Source: Tragulus kanchil
Lineage: Eukaryota > Chordata > Mammalia > Artiodactyla > Tragulidae
Direction of reading: 5' to 3'
DNA length: 64,000 nucleotides
Assembly: GCA_022376925.1 (NCBI GenBank)
Contig: JAIOJX010000025.1
Span: 97,305,608 to 97,369,607, forward strand
Part shown: positions 1-10,410 of the stretch, piece by piece
Layout: the number at the start of each line of letters is the position of its first letter
Position numbering within the stretch: position 1 is the first letter of the stretch
Notes under the pieces: generated by a model
What the model was told of the DNA's origin: nothing
The model's database searches: none
Seen by the model: only the letters and a program-made list of their open reading frames with translations
Program-made: the position numbers and the translations under genes

Positions 1-224
1 CACCTGAACAGTGTGCTTATCAAGTATCTGGGAAATTCCTACCTGCTCTCCATTTCTAACATCACACTCAGAGACAACATAATCCCTGCAGTTTGGTAAA
101 ATGTCAATATTACCTTGTATAGTGGATAGACCAAATTAATGTTAGACTAAGAACAGTGAAGTTTTAATCATTTATCTCTATCTAGATTCATAGTCACCTG
201 CTCTTACTAGCCACTCTTCTCTGC

Positions 225-415
225 CAGATACCTTTACAAATTTTGTCTAATTTAGTATTCCCAACAAAGCAGTGAGAGAGAAAAGTATTTTTATCTTCTG
301 AATGTTGCTGATGAAGTTACTGAAACTGCAGGAGTTGAATGTGTGAGGGTCAGGTATGGAACTGAGATTCAACTTTGATGTTTTTGCTATAAGTAAGCAC
401 TTTGTCTCTACCTCA
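225..415 (+). mobile_element. MIR-like SINE fragment
   Basis: The order of blocks resembles the MIR core: a 'cctttacaaat' block, then 'gatgaagttactgaaactg', then a block resembling 'gggattcgaaccc'. It is old and diverged. The duplicate lies at about 1321-1511. The family assignment comes from memory of the consensus. Confidence 0.5.
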
Positions 416-587
416 CAAACCAGGGAATAAATAAATGATTGTCTTGATCAAGTCCTGATAAGCTCAGTACAATAGCAGGATTGTATCTAAGCTAGAATTA
501 AAACCTCAATCATCAGAACTCCCATGCTACCTTGTTTAAACCTCTTAGTACTTGAATTATCTTTGTTATATTAAAACCATTTGTGAG

Positions 588-862
588 GGCTTCCCTGTGG
601 TCCAGTGGGTAAAGAGTCCACCTTGCAGTGCAAGGGGTACCAATTCGATCCCTGGCCTGGGAAGATCCCACGTACTGCAGAGCAGCTGGACCGGTGTGTC
701 CCATTATGATCCAATGCTCTGGAGTGCATGCACCCAGAACTGGTGCTCTGAAGCAAGAGAGTCTACTGCAATGGGAGGCCCACACTGGCCAAAGAATAAA
801 GATGGATGAAAATGAATGAAAAAAAATAATAAAAGAGGTCAAAAATTTTTTAAAAAAGAAAA
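588..862 (+). mobile_element. tRNA-Glu-derived SINE with perfect target-site duplication
   Basis: The head begins ggcttccctgtggtccagtg and matches tRNA-Glu-derived SINEs. An A-box-like 'tggtccagtgg' is visible, and the B-box is degraded ('aattcgatccc'). The body carries the 'ggagtgcatgcaccc' and 'gggaggcccacac' blocks shared with three other SINEs in this window. An A-rich tail ends at 862. A 10-bp duplication, CATTTGTGAG, flanks it at 578-587 and 863-872. The duplicate is at 1684-1957. It is not a tRNA gene: the acceptor stem cannot fold and the body is SINE-specific. Confidence 0.85.
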
Positions 863-1683
863 CATTTGTGAGAATCAACTTTGCTAGAATGAATGCTGTG
901 GTATTTCCTAGAATTCAAGTTTTTCCACCATATTGATTGATTAATTTATTCATTAATACCTCCACGTTAGCACAGAAAAGATAGAAAAAATTTATTCAAA
1001 ATTAATGAACCTTGCTTGACTATTTTACTCTCCAAATCCCTGGAGATATAAATTATCCTTTCATAGCTCTTCACTCACATATGTTTTATTTTGCATTTTA
1101 CCTGAACAGTGTGCTTATCGTATCTGGGAAATTCCTACCTGCTCTCCATTTCTAACATCACACTCAGAGACAACATAATCCCTGCAGTTTGGTAAAATGT
1201 CAATATTACCTTGTATAGTGGATAGACCAAATTAATGTTAGACTAAGAACAGTGAAGTTTTAATCATTTATCTCTATCTAGATTCATAGTCACCTGCTCT
1301 TACTAGCCACTCTTCTCTGCCAGATACCTTTACAAATTTTGTCTAATTTAGTATTCCCAACAAAGCAGTGAGAGAGAAAAGTATTTTTATCTTCTGAATG
1401 TTGCTGATGAAGTTACTGAAACTGCAGGAGTTGAATGTGTGAGGGTCAGGTATGGAACTGAGATTCAACTTTGATGTTTTTGCTATAAGTAAGCACTTTG
1501 TCTCTACCTCACAAACCAGGGAATAAATAAATGATTGTCTTGATCAAGTCCTGATAAGCTCAGTACAATAGCAGGATTGTATCTAAGCTAGAATTAAAAC
1601 CTCAATCATCAGAACTCCCATGCTACCTTGTTTAAACCTCTTAGTACTTGAATTATCTTTGTTATATTAAAACCATTTGTGAG

Positions 1684-1957
1684 GGCTTCCCTGTGGTCCA
1701 GTGGGTAAGAGTCCACCTTGCAGTGCAAGGGGTACCAATTCGATCCCTGGCCTGGGAAGATCCCACGTACTGCAGAGCAGCTGGACCGGTGTGTCCCATT
1801 ATGATCCAATGCTCTGGAGTGCATGCACCCAGAACTGGTGCTCTGAAGCAAGAGAGTCTACTGCAATGGGAGGCCCACACTGGCCAAAGAATAAAGATGG
1901 ATGAAAATGAATGAAAAAAAATAATAAAAGAGGTCAAAAATTTTTTAAAAAAGAAAA
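1684..1957 (+). mobile_element. Second copy of the SINE at 588-862
   Basis: Identical to the first copy except for one missing A in the head ('gtgggtaagag' against 'gtgggtaaagag'). It carries the same flanking duplication, so it was copied with its surroundings and did not insert independently. Confidence 0.85.
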
Positions 1958-2235
1958 CATTTGTGAGAATCAACTTTGCTAGAATGAATGCTGTGGTATT
2001 TCCTAGAATTCAAGTTTTTCCACCATATTGATTGATTAATTTATTCATTAATACCTCCACGTTTAGCACACCAGAAAAGATAGAAATACGTACAATAAGC
2101 ATAATCACTCTAGCTTTGGTTAAATGAATGAAATGAAGCCTTGCTTGACTATTTTACTCTCCCAAATCCCTGGAGATATAAATTATCCTTTCATAGCTCT
2201 TCACTCACATATGTTTTTTATTTTAGCATTTTTCC

Positions 2236-2784
2236 CCCACCAAGCATGTATATCTAGCAAGTGATACTCTAGGCCTGGAAAATAAGTTCTCACATGGTAG
2301 AACCTTTTGTCACCTATTTCAAAAACAAAATCTGTATTTCTCCTTCATCTCATTTTTGCTTTTATTGCTATAAACTTGTCTGTATTCATTAAAATCATGG
2401 TCTCTGACACAGATAATCAGCCCAGTATGTGAAGTGAATTTTCAGAATTTGCACAAGGCTAGAGAAGAGTTCCCTGGGTGAAATTCAACCAGAATCACAG
2501 AAAATTCTTATGCCCACATGTACTGTATTTCCAGGCATTTACTTTCTGACTTCTCCACTCCTGGGCACAGTGTCTCCACACTGTGTCATTCTGATTATTT
2601 TTAAATATTTTCTACCATTGTTTATTTAAAAATAATGTTTGCTTTTATAATGCTTTAGAAAAGTTGCAAAGATAATATAGTGTTCCCATATATACTTTTG
2701 TTTTCCCCACTGTCACCACTTACATTTCCATTGTTCATTTGGCAAGATTAAGAAATTGTCATTAGTATAATTTCTGGGAAGTAC
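2236..2784. other. Single-copy AT-rich stretch, no feature seen
   Basis: No open frame of note, no recognised repeat and no second copy. AT-rich intergenic-type sequence. Confidence 0.5.
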
Positions 2785-2982
2785 AGTGTTAGTCGCTCAG
2801 TTGTAGTTGACTTTTTGTAGTCTCGTGGACTGTAGCCCGCCAGGGTCCTCAGTCCATGGAGTTCTCCAGGCAAGAATACTGGAGTGGGTAGCCATTCCCT
2901 TCTCCATCCCAACCCATGAATTGAACCCATGTGTCCTGACGTGCAGGCAGATTTTTTACCTCCTGAGCCACCAAGAAAGTCC
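2785..2982 (-). mobile_element. Bov-tA-type SINE, reverse orientation
   Basis: On the plus strand it reads 'gttagtcgctcagttg', 'ggactgtagcccgccagg', 'ccatggagttctccaggcaa' and ends 'gagccaccaagaaagtcct'. This is the reverse complement of the ruminant Bov-tA layout: a tRNA-derived head followed by the Bov-A body. Diverged, with no clear target duplication. Confidence 0.9.
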
Positions 2983-3240
2983 TGTTATCTAAAGTCCAGA
3001 CTCAATTTTGATTTTACCTGTTTTGCCATTAAAATCCTCTTTCTCAATAGCCAATTAGCTTCACCTGTCATTGCTGTCCTGTCTCTACTAGTCCTTCTCA
3101 TCTGTGAAATTTTTCTCATTTTTCATGGTGTTGAGAGTCCTGTAAACATTGTCAGGATTTCCCTCACTTTGGGTTCATCTGTTGTTTTTCTCATGATTAG
3201 ACTGGGTATGTAGGTTTGGGGAAAAATATTGTAGAAGCAA

Positions 3241-3470
3241 GGGTTTCCCAGGTGGTTCAATGGGTAAAGAATCCACCTGTAAGGCAGGAGACACATGTTC
3301 AATCCTTGGGTCAGGTAGATCCCTTGGAGGAGGGCATGGCAACCCACTCCAGTATCCTTACCTAGAGAATGCCATAGACTGAGAAGCCTGGTGGACTGCT
3401 ATCCATGGGATCTCAAAGAGGCAGACACAACTGAAGTGACTGAACACACACACACACACACACATACAAC
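3241..3470 (+). mobile_element. Bov-tA-type SINE with (CA)n tail
   Basis: The head is 'gggtttcccaggtggttcaa' and the body includes 'ggcaacccactccagtatcc' and 'gaagcctggtggactgc'. It ends in a CA microsatellite at about 3445-3464. An 8-bp duplication, AGAAGCAA, flanks it at 3233-3240 and 3471-3478. The CA run sits where the SINE tail ends, a common birthplace of ruminant microsatellites. Confidence 0.92.
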
Positions 3471-3774
3471 AGAAGCAACGTATCTCTCTTATCTCTACAT
3501 ATCAGGGGCATATGACATTGATGATGATGTAAAGTTTCACCAGTTGAATAATGTCGTGTTTTTGAAGGTTTCTTCATTGTACAGTTATTATTTTCCTTCT
3601 TTCCTGTGCTAATTTTTGGAAAGAATCAGTAAGTTAACATATTTTCAGGGAAGTTGAAGAGAATCTAATCTCTGTCTTTCTGACAGTTGAAATTAGAATT
3701 ATTCTGTAATAAAGTGTTGCTGTCTAATGACTTTTGTATATTCTTTATTTAGTATAAAAATATTCCCTTAAATT

Positions 3775-3992
3775 GGGGCTTCCCAGGTGGCACAATGGTA
3801 AAAAATCTGCCTGCAATGTAGGAGATGAAAGACACCTGGGTTCAGTCTCTGGGTTGGAAAGATTCCCCTGGAGGAGGAAATGCGAACCCATTCAATTATT
3901 CTTGCCTAGAAAATTCCATGGGCAGAGGAGTTTGCCATACTACAGACCCTGTGGTCACAAAGAGTCAGAGCAAGGTACACAGCACTGCATGG
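3775..3992 (+). mobile_element. Bov-tA-type SINE
   Basis: The head is 'ggggcttcccaggtggcac', with 'tctgcctgcaatgtaggag' and the Bov-A body following. A 9-bp duplication, CCTTAAATT, flanks it at 3766-3774 and 3993-4001. It is moderately diverged from the usual consensus. Confidence 0.9.
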
Positions 3993-4001
3993 CCTTAAAT
4001 T

Positions 4002-4884
4002 ACTTGGTAAAAATGGCTTCCTCTTATAATTATATTATCTCTAGTCCTTTCTGAGTTAAATTCTGTCACATAAATGCATGTATGTATGAATGATGAATGT
4101 ATATATCCACAGCACATACAGATATCTATATAATAACCCTCATGAATAAGACAGTTTTTTATCACTTCTTGCCACCTCCTTCCTTTTCTTCCTGATTTAC
4201 TCTCCTTAACTTTAAAATCTTTATTCTAGTATTTTGCAATATTTTCCCATACAACTTTTCTTACTTTCATTAAGTAGCAACCACTTTGTCACTCCATACT
4301 CATAGGAGGGACTATTGACAAAGTGAGGAGAGTATCTTCTAGAAATAATACATTTGATTGATGGGAAGGTTGATAAATATACTAATAGATTAAAAAAATG
4401 GAATTTATTTGTTCTTCAAGAGTTGAAAATAGAACATGCTTCTGAATATATAGCCACTCTCATAAAATACAGTCATTTATATCATTTTTTGGTTTAATTC
4501 ATCATTTATAAAACAAACATAAATGAAGTGTGCACAATGTGTGATTAATTATTATCATGCAAAAGGGGACTCTGCTTCCCACAATAAATTTTTAGGAGTT
4601 AAATGGAAATAGTTGTTTCCAGATTAAAGATGATCATAATAAATAATTATAAAAAAATAAATTCCTTTAAAGGTTGTTAAATAACTTTCCAATAGCTGAG
4701 TTGGAAACTTCTTCCCAAGTGGACAGCAAACAACACTATTCTGTTTATATCTCTGCCTTCCACCACAACTTTCATGCTATACACTATTTTATATTATTAA
4801 AAAAAACTTAGAAGCCTAGACTCAGCTATTTCAAAAGTCTTTTCCATCTAAAAAGATTACATTTTCTAATGGGAGGAATAATCA
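4002..4884. other. Single-copy AT-rich stretch
   Basis: No gene or clear repeat, apart from a short degenerate 'gtatgtatgaatgatgaatg' run near 4080-4110. Confidence 0.5.
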
Positions 4885-4985
4885 CTTTGAATCGATAGAC
4901 ACAAATTTGAATTTTGATCCCATTATTTTCTGAAAATTACCTAATATCTCTGAGACTCAATTTCTTAGTCAGTATAAATGATGAT
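4885..4985 (-). mobile_element. MIR-like fragment
   Basis: Contains 'acctaatatctctgagactc' followed by 'aatttcttagtcagtataaa'. This matches the order of the reverse-strand MIR core (cytctctgagcctcagtttc, then catctgtaaaatg). Diverged. Confidence 0.55.
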
Positions 4986-5079
4986 TTTTTAAAATACATA
5001 AAATTTGTAACTTAAATATGCATAAGTTAAATTCCATTTTCCTCCCTGTCTTGAGATTTCTCATGGTCTAAAGAAAAAT

Positions 5080-5215
5080 TGAATAGATATGGTCTTAAAT
5101 TCTGATCTCATCCTTAGCAAATACTTAAATTTCCTCTGAGTGGTTTCTTCATCTACAAATGCAGAGTTGATACAATGATTATCTTATTATTTGTTGATAA
5201 TGTATATCAAGTGAG
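5080..5215 (-). mobile_element. Second MIR-like fragment
   Basis: 'tttcctctgagtggtttctt' followed by 'catctacaaatgcagag' keeps the same reverse-strand MIR order as the fragment 200 bases upstream. Weak. Confidence 0.45.
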
Positions 5216-5339
5216 GTTATATACAGAAAATATCTTATTCAAATATGTCATCATATATGCTGGATATTTTCTCTCTTTATGCACCAAGCTGATTTTGGTT
5301 GCATTTACCCAGAAGTAGAGATAGTATTGAGATAAAAAT

Positions 5340-5850
5340 TTGTTCCAATGGAGAGAGAGCATAAGTTTTGGAATCAAGAAGACTCTGGGGGACTTCCCTG
5401 GTTGGCAAAGTGGGTAAGGACACCGCCTTGCAGTGCAAGGTGCGCCGGTTCGATCCCTGGCCTGGGAAGATCCCATGTGCCACGGAGCAGCTCGACTGAT
5501 ATGTCCAATTACCGAGCTGGAGCTCTGGAAGTATGCGGCCAGAGCCGGTGCTCTGCAACAACAGAGGCCACCGTGATGGGAGGTCCACACAGGCCAAAGA
5601 ACAAAGATGGATGAAAATAGACAAATGAAAGATCAATAGAAGTGGGCCATCCGCCCCCCCCCCCCCCCCCCCCCCCAACACAAATAAATAAATAATAATT
5701 TTTTTAAAGACTCTGGAGTGAATCCTGACTCACCAACTTATTAATGCTTGTGTTGTATCTTCAGTCTTCTCCGATTTTCTCATTCATGAAATAGTGCAAG
5801 TAATTTTGAGAGGATTAAACCAGATAATGTGTTTAAAAAATGTGTTTTTT
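5340..5850 (-). mobile_element. MIR-like element interrupted by a SINE
   Basis: 'gagagagcataagttttgga' before the SINE and 'ctcaccaacttattaatgct', 'ttctcattcatgaaatagtg' and 'gaggattaaaccagataatg' after it follow the order of a reverse-strand MIR. The younger SINE at 5389-5706 splits the two halves. The duplicate spans about 6470-6980. Confidence 0.7.
5389..5706 (+). mobile_element. tRNA-Glu-derived SINE, first copy
   Basis: Starts 'gggacttccctggttggcaa' and has a perfect B-box-like 'ggttcgatccc'. The body blocks are 'gagctctggaagtatgcggc' and 'gggaggtccacacaggccaa', followed by 'gatcaatagaagtgggccat', a C-rich patch, (AAAT)n and T/A runs. The 10-bp duplication AAGACTCTGG lies at 5379-5388 and 5707-5716. 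The poly-C at about 5653-5676 is probably a consensus error, judged against the second copy. Confidence 0.88.
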
Positions 5851-6054
5851 TTTTTTAAAGGTAAGACTGCTAAAAAATATAGGGCTTTAACACATAAATA
5901 AAGTGCATCTCATTTTTGCTTCATTATAGTAATGGTTATTTTCAATATATATTTCTGAAAGTATAACCAATATTAATCACACCTTGAATTACAGCTCTGA
6001 AAAATCATCAGAGAAATGTTCTGGGTGACAATGACATTAAACCCTCATATGGAT

Positions 6055-6135
6055 TAACTACTTATTCCTTTATTCAACTAATATGGATTGAGTACCTGTA
6101 TGTGCTGGTATCTGTTCTGAATGCTAATTTATTCC
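6055..6135 (+). mobile_element. L2-like fragment (weak)
   Basis: 'tttattcaactaatatggat' followed by 'tgagtacctgtatgtgctgg' and 'tctgttctgaatgct' resembles the common old-repeat block 'attcaacaaatatttattgag / tgtgccaggcactgttctag'. The duplicate is at about 7187-7267. Confidence 0.35.
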
Positions 6136-6518
6136 AGGCTGTCTGAAAGCATTCTTTCCCATACTGTCTAAGATGATGTCAATAAAAACATCATCAAGTA
6201 AGTAACTATTAAAACCATTTTGTTATTTGACCATTGTATCATGAGCTATATTTGATATAAATGGATGTAAAAGAGAAATTTGAGGACAGTAAATGCTATA
6301 TTTGCAAGGATGCCTAGCAAAGATTGAGGATCTTCTTCATAGAGGAAAATATAATATGCCCCAGTAAAACTGATTGTAAGAATCATATATGCTGGATATT
6401 TTCTCTTTATGCACCAAGCTGATTTTGGTTGCATTTACCCAGAAGTAGAGATAGTATTGAGATAAAAATTTGTTCCAATGGAGAGAGAGCATAAGTTTTG
6501 GAATCAAGAAGACTCTGG

Positions 6519-6841
6519 GGGACTTCCCTGGTTGGCAAAGTGGGTAAGGACACCGCCTTGCAGTGCAAGGTGCGCCGGTTCGATCCCTGGCCTGGGAAGA
6601 TCCCATGTGCCACGGAGCAGCTCGACTGATATGTCCAATTACCGAGCTGGAGCTCTGGAAGTATGCGGCCAGAGCCGGTGCTCTGCAACAACAGAGGCCA
6701 CCGTGATGGGAGGTCCACACAGGCCAAAGAACAAAGATGGATGAAAATAGACAAATGAAAGATCAATAGAAGTGGGCCATCCGCCCCCTCCCTCCCCACC
6801 CCCCCAAATATAAATAAATAAATAATAATTTTTTTTTTTTA
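6519..6841 (+). mobile_element. tRNA-Glu-derived SINE, second copy
   Basis: Same element and same target duplication (6509-6518, 6842-6851) as at 5389-5706. Here the C-rich patch reads ccccctccctccccaccccc, much like the related SINE at 34353, so this copy is likely the truer one. Confidence 0.85.
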
Positions 6842-7500
6842 AAGACTCTGGAGTGAATCCTGACTCACCAACTTATTAATGCTTGTGTTGTATCTTCAGT
6901 CTTCTCCGATTTTCTCATTCATGAAATAGTGCAAGTAATTTTGAGAGGATTAAACCAGATAATGTGTTTAAAAAATGTGTTTTTTTTTTTTAAAGGTAAG
7001 ACTGCTAAAAAATATAGGGCTTTAACACATAAATAAAGTGCATCTCATTTTTGCTTCATTATAGTAATGGTTATTTTCAATATATATTTCTGAAAGTATA
7101 ACCAATATTAATCACACCTTGAATTACAGCTCTGAAAAATCATCAGAGAAATGTTCTGGGTGACAATGACATTAAACCCTCATATGGATTAACTACTTAT
7201 TCCTTTATTCAACTAATATGGATTGAGTACCTGTATGTGCTGGTATCTGTTCTGAATGCTAATTTATTCCAGGCTGTCTGAAAGCATTCTTTCCCATACT
7301 GTCTAAGATGATGTCAATAAAAACATCATCAAGTAAGTAACTATTAAAACCATTTTGTTATTTGACCATTGTATCATGAGCTATATTTGATATAAAAATG
7401 GATGTAAAAGAGAAATTTGAGGACAGTAAATGCTATATTTGCAAGGATGCCTAGCAAAGATTGAGGATCTTCTTCATAGAGGAAAATATAATATGCCCCA

Positions 7501-8439
7501 GATAAGTCAGATAAAGACTGAAACGTTCTATGAATAGTAAGAAATACCTGAGCTTTCTATAAACTTGATGGCCATTTCCACTGAGTCTGAAAAAAAACAA
7601 AATGCTCCAACTCCAGAGCAGAACAATTCAAACAAAAGTTTGATGCGGCTCCTACCTCTTCTGTCAGTCAAAATTTTTTCTCATGGGCTCCTGGAGCCCT
7701 GAGGCCATGATTTTGCTCCAAAAGAGACCTAGTTGTGCATCTCTTATTAACATGTACATATGTCAATAATAATTCTCTTTGGAAAATTAGCCTCAAGTGG
7801 GCTTGGTATTTGAGCACCAGCAGTGATTTTGAGTTCTCAACATAAGATTGTCTGCTAGATAATATGACAGTAAGAGACAGATAAACATATATGTGTATAA
7901 AACAAAGAGACACAAATTATATGATAAGGTATTTTAATTAGTAGCACATGACATATAAGCTTGATAATTAGAAGAGCTTTCTCCAGGGTAAAAAGTTATT
8001 TATCCATGATCTACGGTTTCCTTGTTGTCCTGGGAGAGTTTCTCTAACTCCTTTAATACTGGGTTTCTACCTTTTTTTTTTTTTTTTTTTTGCAATTGAA
8101 CTAGTCAATTCTCTAAATTATTGGCTTAGCCTAATGATTAACTTAAATGACATTTCTAAACTGCTTAGTGCAGTTTTGTGTATCTTAAGGGCTCAGTGAA
8201 TAATGTTCAATATCTTTGTTAATTTAATTATCTGTATTATTATAATTGATCATAGAGGAAATGATGGGCAGAGAGCAATGAAAACTAAGATCTCCCAAAT
8301 GTTTTCCATCATTTCAATTTTGCATGTTGTTTATCCCCCAGTCATTTCTTTGGTCAGTTCCATTCTCTATTCCTTATTGCAGTGTGACTCACATGGAGTT
8401 TGTTCTTTGCAGAGAATCTAGGGGGAGCTTGTGGTACAG
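7501..8439. other. Single-copy stretch with a T homopolymer
   Basis: No recognised gene. A run of 20 T lies at 8072-8091. The frames at 7668-7913 (minus) and 8203-8421 (plus) have no recognisable protein similarity or coding signature. Confidence 0.5.
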
Positions 8440-8690
8440 AAATTAAGAAAGCACTAGCAAAATAAAGAAGGGTTGCTTACTGGAAGTCACCTGAGTTTGA
8501 AGTAAAGCAGAGCTGGATTTGGATTGCCCTCCATCATTTAAAGCAGAGCTGAGTTTGGATTGCCCTCCATCATTTGCTGTCTCTGCAGCCATGCACACAT
8601 AGTTTCTTACTCCTCAAATTCTCATCTGTAAAGGAAATAAATCTCACCCATGCCTCAGGGATAATATGACAGTTCAGAAGATAAAGAACT
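8440..8690 (-). mobile_element. MIR-like element containing a 36-bp tandem repeat
   Basis: 'gagtttgaagtaaagcagag', 'gctgtctctgcagccatgca' and 'cctcaaattctcatctgtaa' follow the reverse-strand MIR order. Within it, 8504-8539 and 8540-8575 are two adjacent 36-bp units (beginning aaagcagagct) that differ at two positions. Confidence 0.6.
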
Positions 8691-8699
8691 CTTCAGAAT

Positions 8700-9065
8700 T
8701 AGGAAAATGAAATACAAAAATTCAAATAGAAAAATGAAAAAGATGTAAGCAGACATTTCACAAAAGAAGAAATATAACTGTTAAATATGCAGCCAGATTT
8801 TCAGTTTCACTAGTAGTCTGAGAAATGCAAATAAAACCCTAAGGAGATACCACTTTACGTATCAGATGGACAGATTTGTTTTTAAAGCCTGATAGTATTA
8901 GATGCGGCAGAATAGAAACTCTGATCCATGGTGATGAGAAAATAGTACAACTCTTTTGGAAAACAACTTATCATTGACTAATAGAGCTGAAGGTTTACAA
9001 ATGCTGGGACCTAACAATCTTGCTACTGACTCTTTACATAGAGGAACAATTTTAGGGAAAAATAT
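8700..9065 (+). mobile_element. Old L1 ORF2 3' region fragment
   Basis: 'agcagacatttcacaaaaga', 'gagaaatgcaaataaaaccc' and 'ggagataccactttacg' are the conserved nucleotide blocks of the L1 ORF2 C-terminal coding region on the sense strand. They are followed by 'gatgagaaaatagtacaact' and 'cttttggaaaacaact'. Many stops and indels; no function expected. Confidence 0.75.
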
Positions 9066-9609
9066 GAAGATGATTTTTAGGGAAGAATATGAAGATAATT
9101 GGCATTTTTATCACTATCTATATGCCAAGGGCTTTACAATGTCTTTTATTCTCTCAAACATTCTGTAAATGTGGTTCTTAACTCCAGATAAAATATTCAT
9201 GCAGTGCAGTCCTTGCAGATCATACTCTAGAGTACCATTTATAATTTCATGATTTAATTAAGTGCTGGCCCCTGTACAGACATATGTACAATGTGTCCGT
9301 TATTCACCCCAGGAGACTGATTAGACACCATTGTCAGAAGGACAAGGCGGGGGAATCACTGGAGATGCTTGCTTTGCATCCCATCTCAAATCTGAATGAA
9401 ATTTGAGTTTTAGCCTTTGCTGTAACTTAGGTTGTGGCTGGCCTTTTCAACAAGGTTCATACATTACTTTTTCAAATAAACTTTATTCATAAATCATTAG
9501 TTTCTACTCATGTATTATGGAACTTTTAAAACAAAATCTCAGACATTTCTCTCTTCTTTTTGCAAGATACCATTCTACTTGATGATGAGAGATGAATGTA
9601 TATAAAACT

Positions 9610-9812
9610 GGGGATTCCTGATGGCTCAGTGGTAAAAAATCTTCTTGCCAGTGCAAGAGCTATGGGTTTGATGCTTGAATCAGAAGACCTTCTAGAGAAG
9701 GAAATGGCAACTAACTCCAGTATTCTTGCCTGTGAATTCCAATGGACAGAAGAGCCTGGCAGGTTAAAGTCCATGGGGTCCCAAAAGTTGGACACAGCTT
9801 AGTGGCTAAACA
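9610..9812 (+). mobile_element. Bov-tA-type SINE (copy at 10858-11060)
   Basis: Head 'ggggattcctgatggctcag', then 'gaaggaaatggcaactaact', 'ccagtattcttgcctgtgaa' and 'gtccatggggtcccaaaag'. Typical Bov-tA order, moderately diverged. The second copy belongs to duplication 3. Confidence 0.9.
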
Positions 9813-10132
9813 ACAGCATACATAATTATAAGTAATATGCCATCATACATATCCACAATAATACACATTGAAACTAGCCCTCTTAATCAAACTTCTCGTT
9901 AAAGATTCATGAGGCAAATGGAGCTCCTACTTCAAGGTATAAGACACATTGACATTTATAATATGTTCAATCTCAGGAACTGAAGTGTCCTTTCTAGTTT
10001 TTTGGCATACTAGTACTCTAACTTGCTGACTGTGTACACTTACCCATAACCAGTTTTATTTACTTCCCTACTGTGATTGGGTCAGTATTCCTTGTTGTAA
10101 TACTGATATACCTCTACTAAATAGGAAAAATA

Positions 10133-10210
10133 TATTCTATGGACAGAGGAGCCTCGGGGCTACTGTCCATAGGGTCACAAAGAGTTGCACATGATTGAGC
10201 AACTGAGCCT
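10133..10210 (+). mobile_element. Partial Bov-A fragment (copy at 11381-11458)
   Basis: 'ctatggacagaggagcctcg', 'gggctactgtccatagggtc' and 'acaaagagttgcacatgatt' match only the 3' half of the Bov-A body. A 5'-truncated or broken SINE. Confidence 0.8.
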
Positions 10211-10254
10211 GCACAGGTCTAAGAAGCACATGTTGAGTACCTCTGCAGATGATT

Positions 10255-10410
10255 CTCAGAGTCAGCGGCTCCTCTAATTATCCCAGTTTCATCCAGGAGA
10301 AGACCTAGCTTCAGAAAGAGAGAGTAAGTCATTTTCCCGAGATCAAGACATAGAAAATGTGGAAACAAGATTTGAAAACAAAATCCACTACTGTAGCCTT
10401 TGTGTGTATT
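10255..10410 (+). mobile_element. MIR element (copy at 11503-11658)
   Basis: 'aattatcccagtttcatcca', 'gagagagtaagtcattttcc', 'cgagatcaagacatag' and 'acaagatttgaaaacaaaat' follow the plus-strand MIR core in order (cccattttacag, gttaagtaacttgccc, aggtcacacagc, gggattcgaacc). Confidence 0.72.

Larger units (their letters stand above)
3..2235. repeat. Duplication 1: direct pair, offset about 1,096
   Basis: Copy A is about 3-1099 and copy B about 1101-2235. Both hold a MIR-like stretch and a tRNA-derived SINE. The interiors agree almost base for base. The last 140 bases of A look like a decayed version of B: B has extra bases around 2068-2130 that A lacks at 972-1010. The start of B lacks two bases present in A near position 21. 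Copy B alone runs on into single-copy sequence. Probable unmerged overlap of assembly segments (inference). Confidence 0.9.
5251..7500. repeat. Duplication 2: direct pair, offset about 1,130
   Basis: Copy A is 5251-6362 and copy B 6383-7500, with about 20 intervening bases. The unit holds a MIR split by a SINE. A clear difference is the C-rich segment of the SINE: copy A has a run of about 24 C where copy B has a mixed C/T/A stretch. Copy A also reads 'ctctctttat' where B reads 'ctctttat' at the start. Confidence 0.92.

Noticed and set aside
588..660. tRNA gene based on A-box and B-box similarity
   Set aside because: The similarity is the head of a SINE. The sequence continues into SINE body and tail with a target duplication, and no intact cloverleaf forms.
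5207..5681. 127-134 codon minus-strand frames as proteins (also 6337-6799, 34349-34744, 35455-35850)
   Set aside because: They read antisense through tRNA-derived SINEs and a C-rich tract. The same peptide-like text recurs wherever the SINE occurs.
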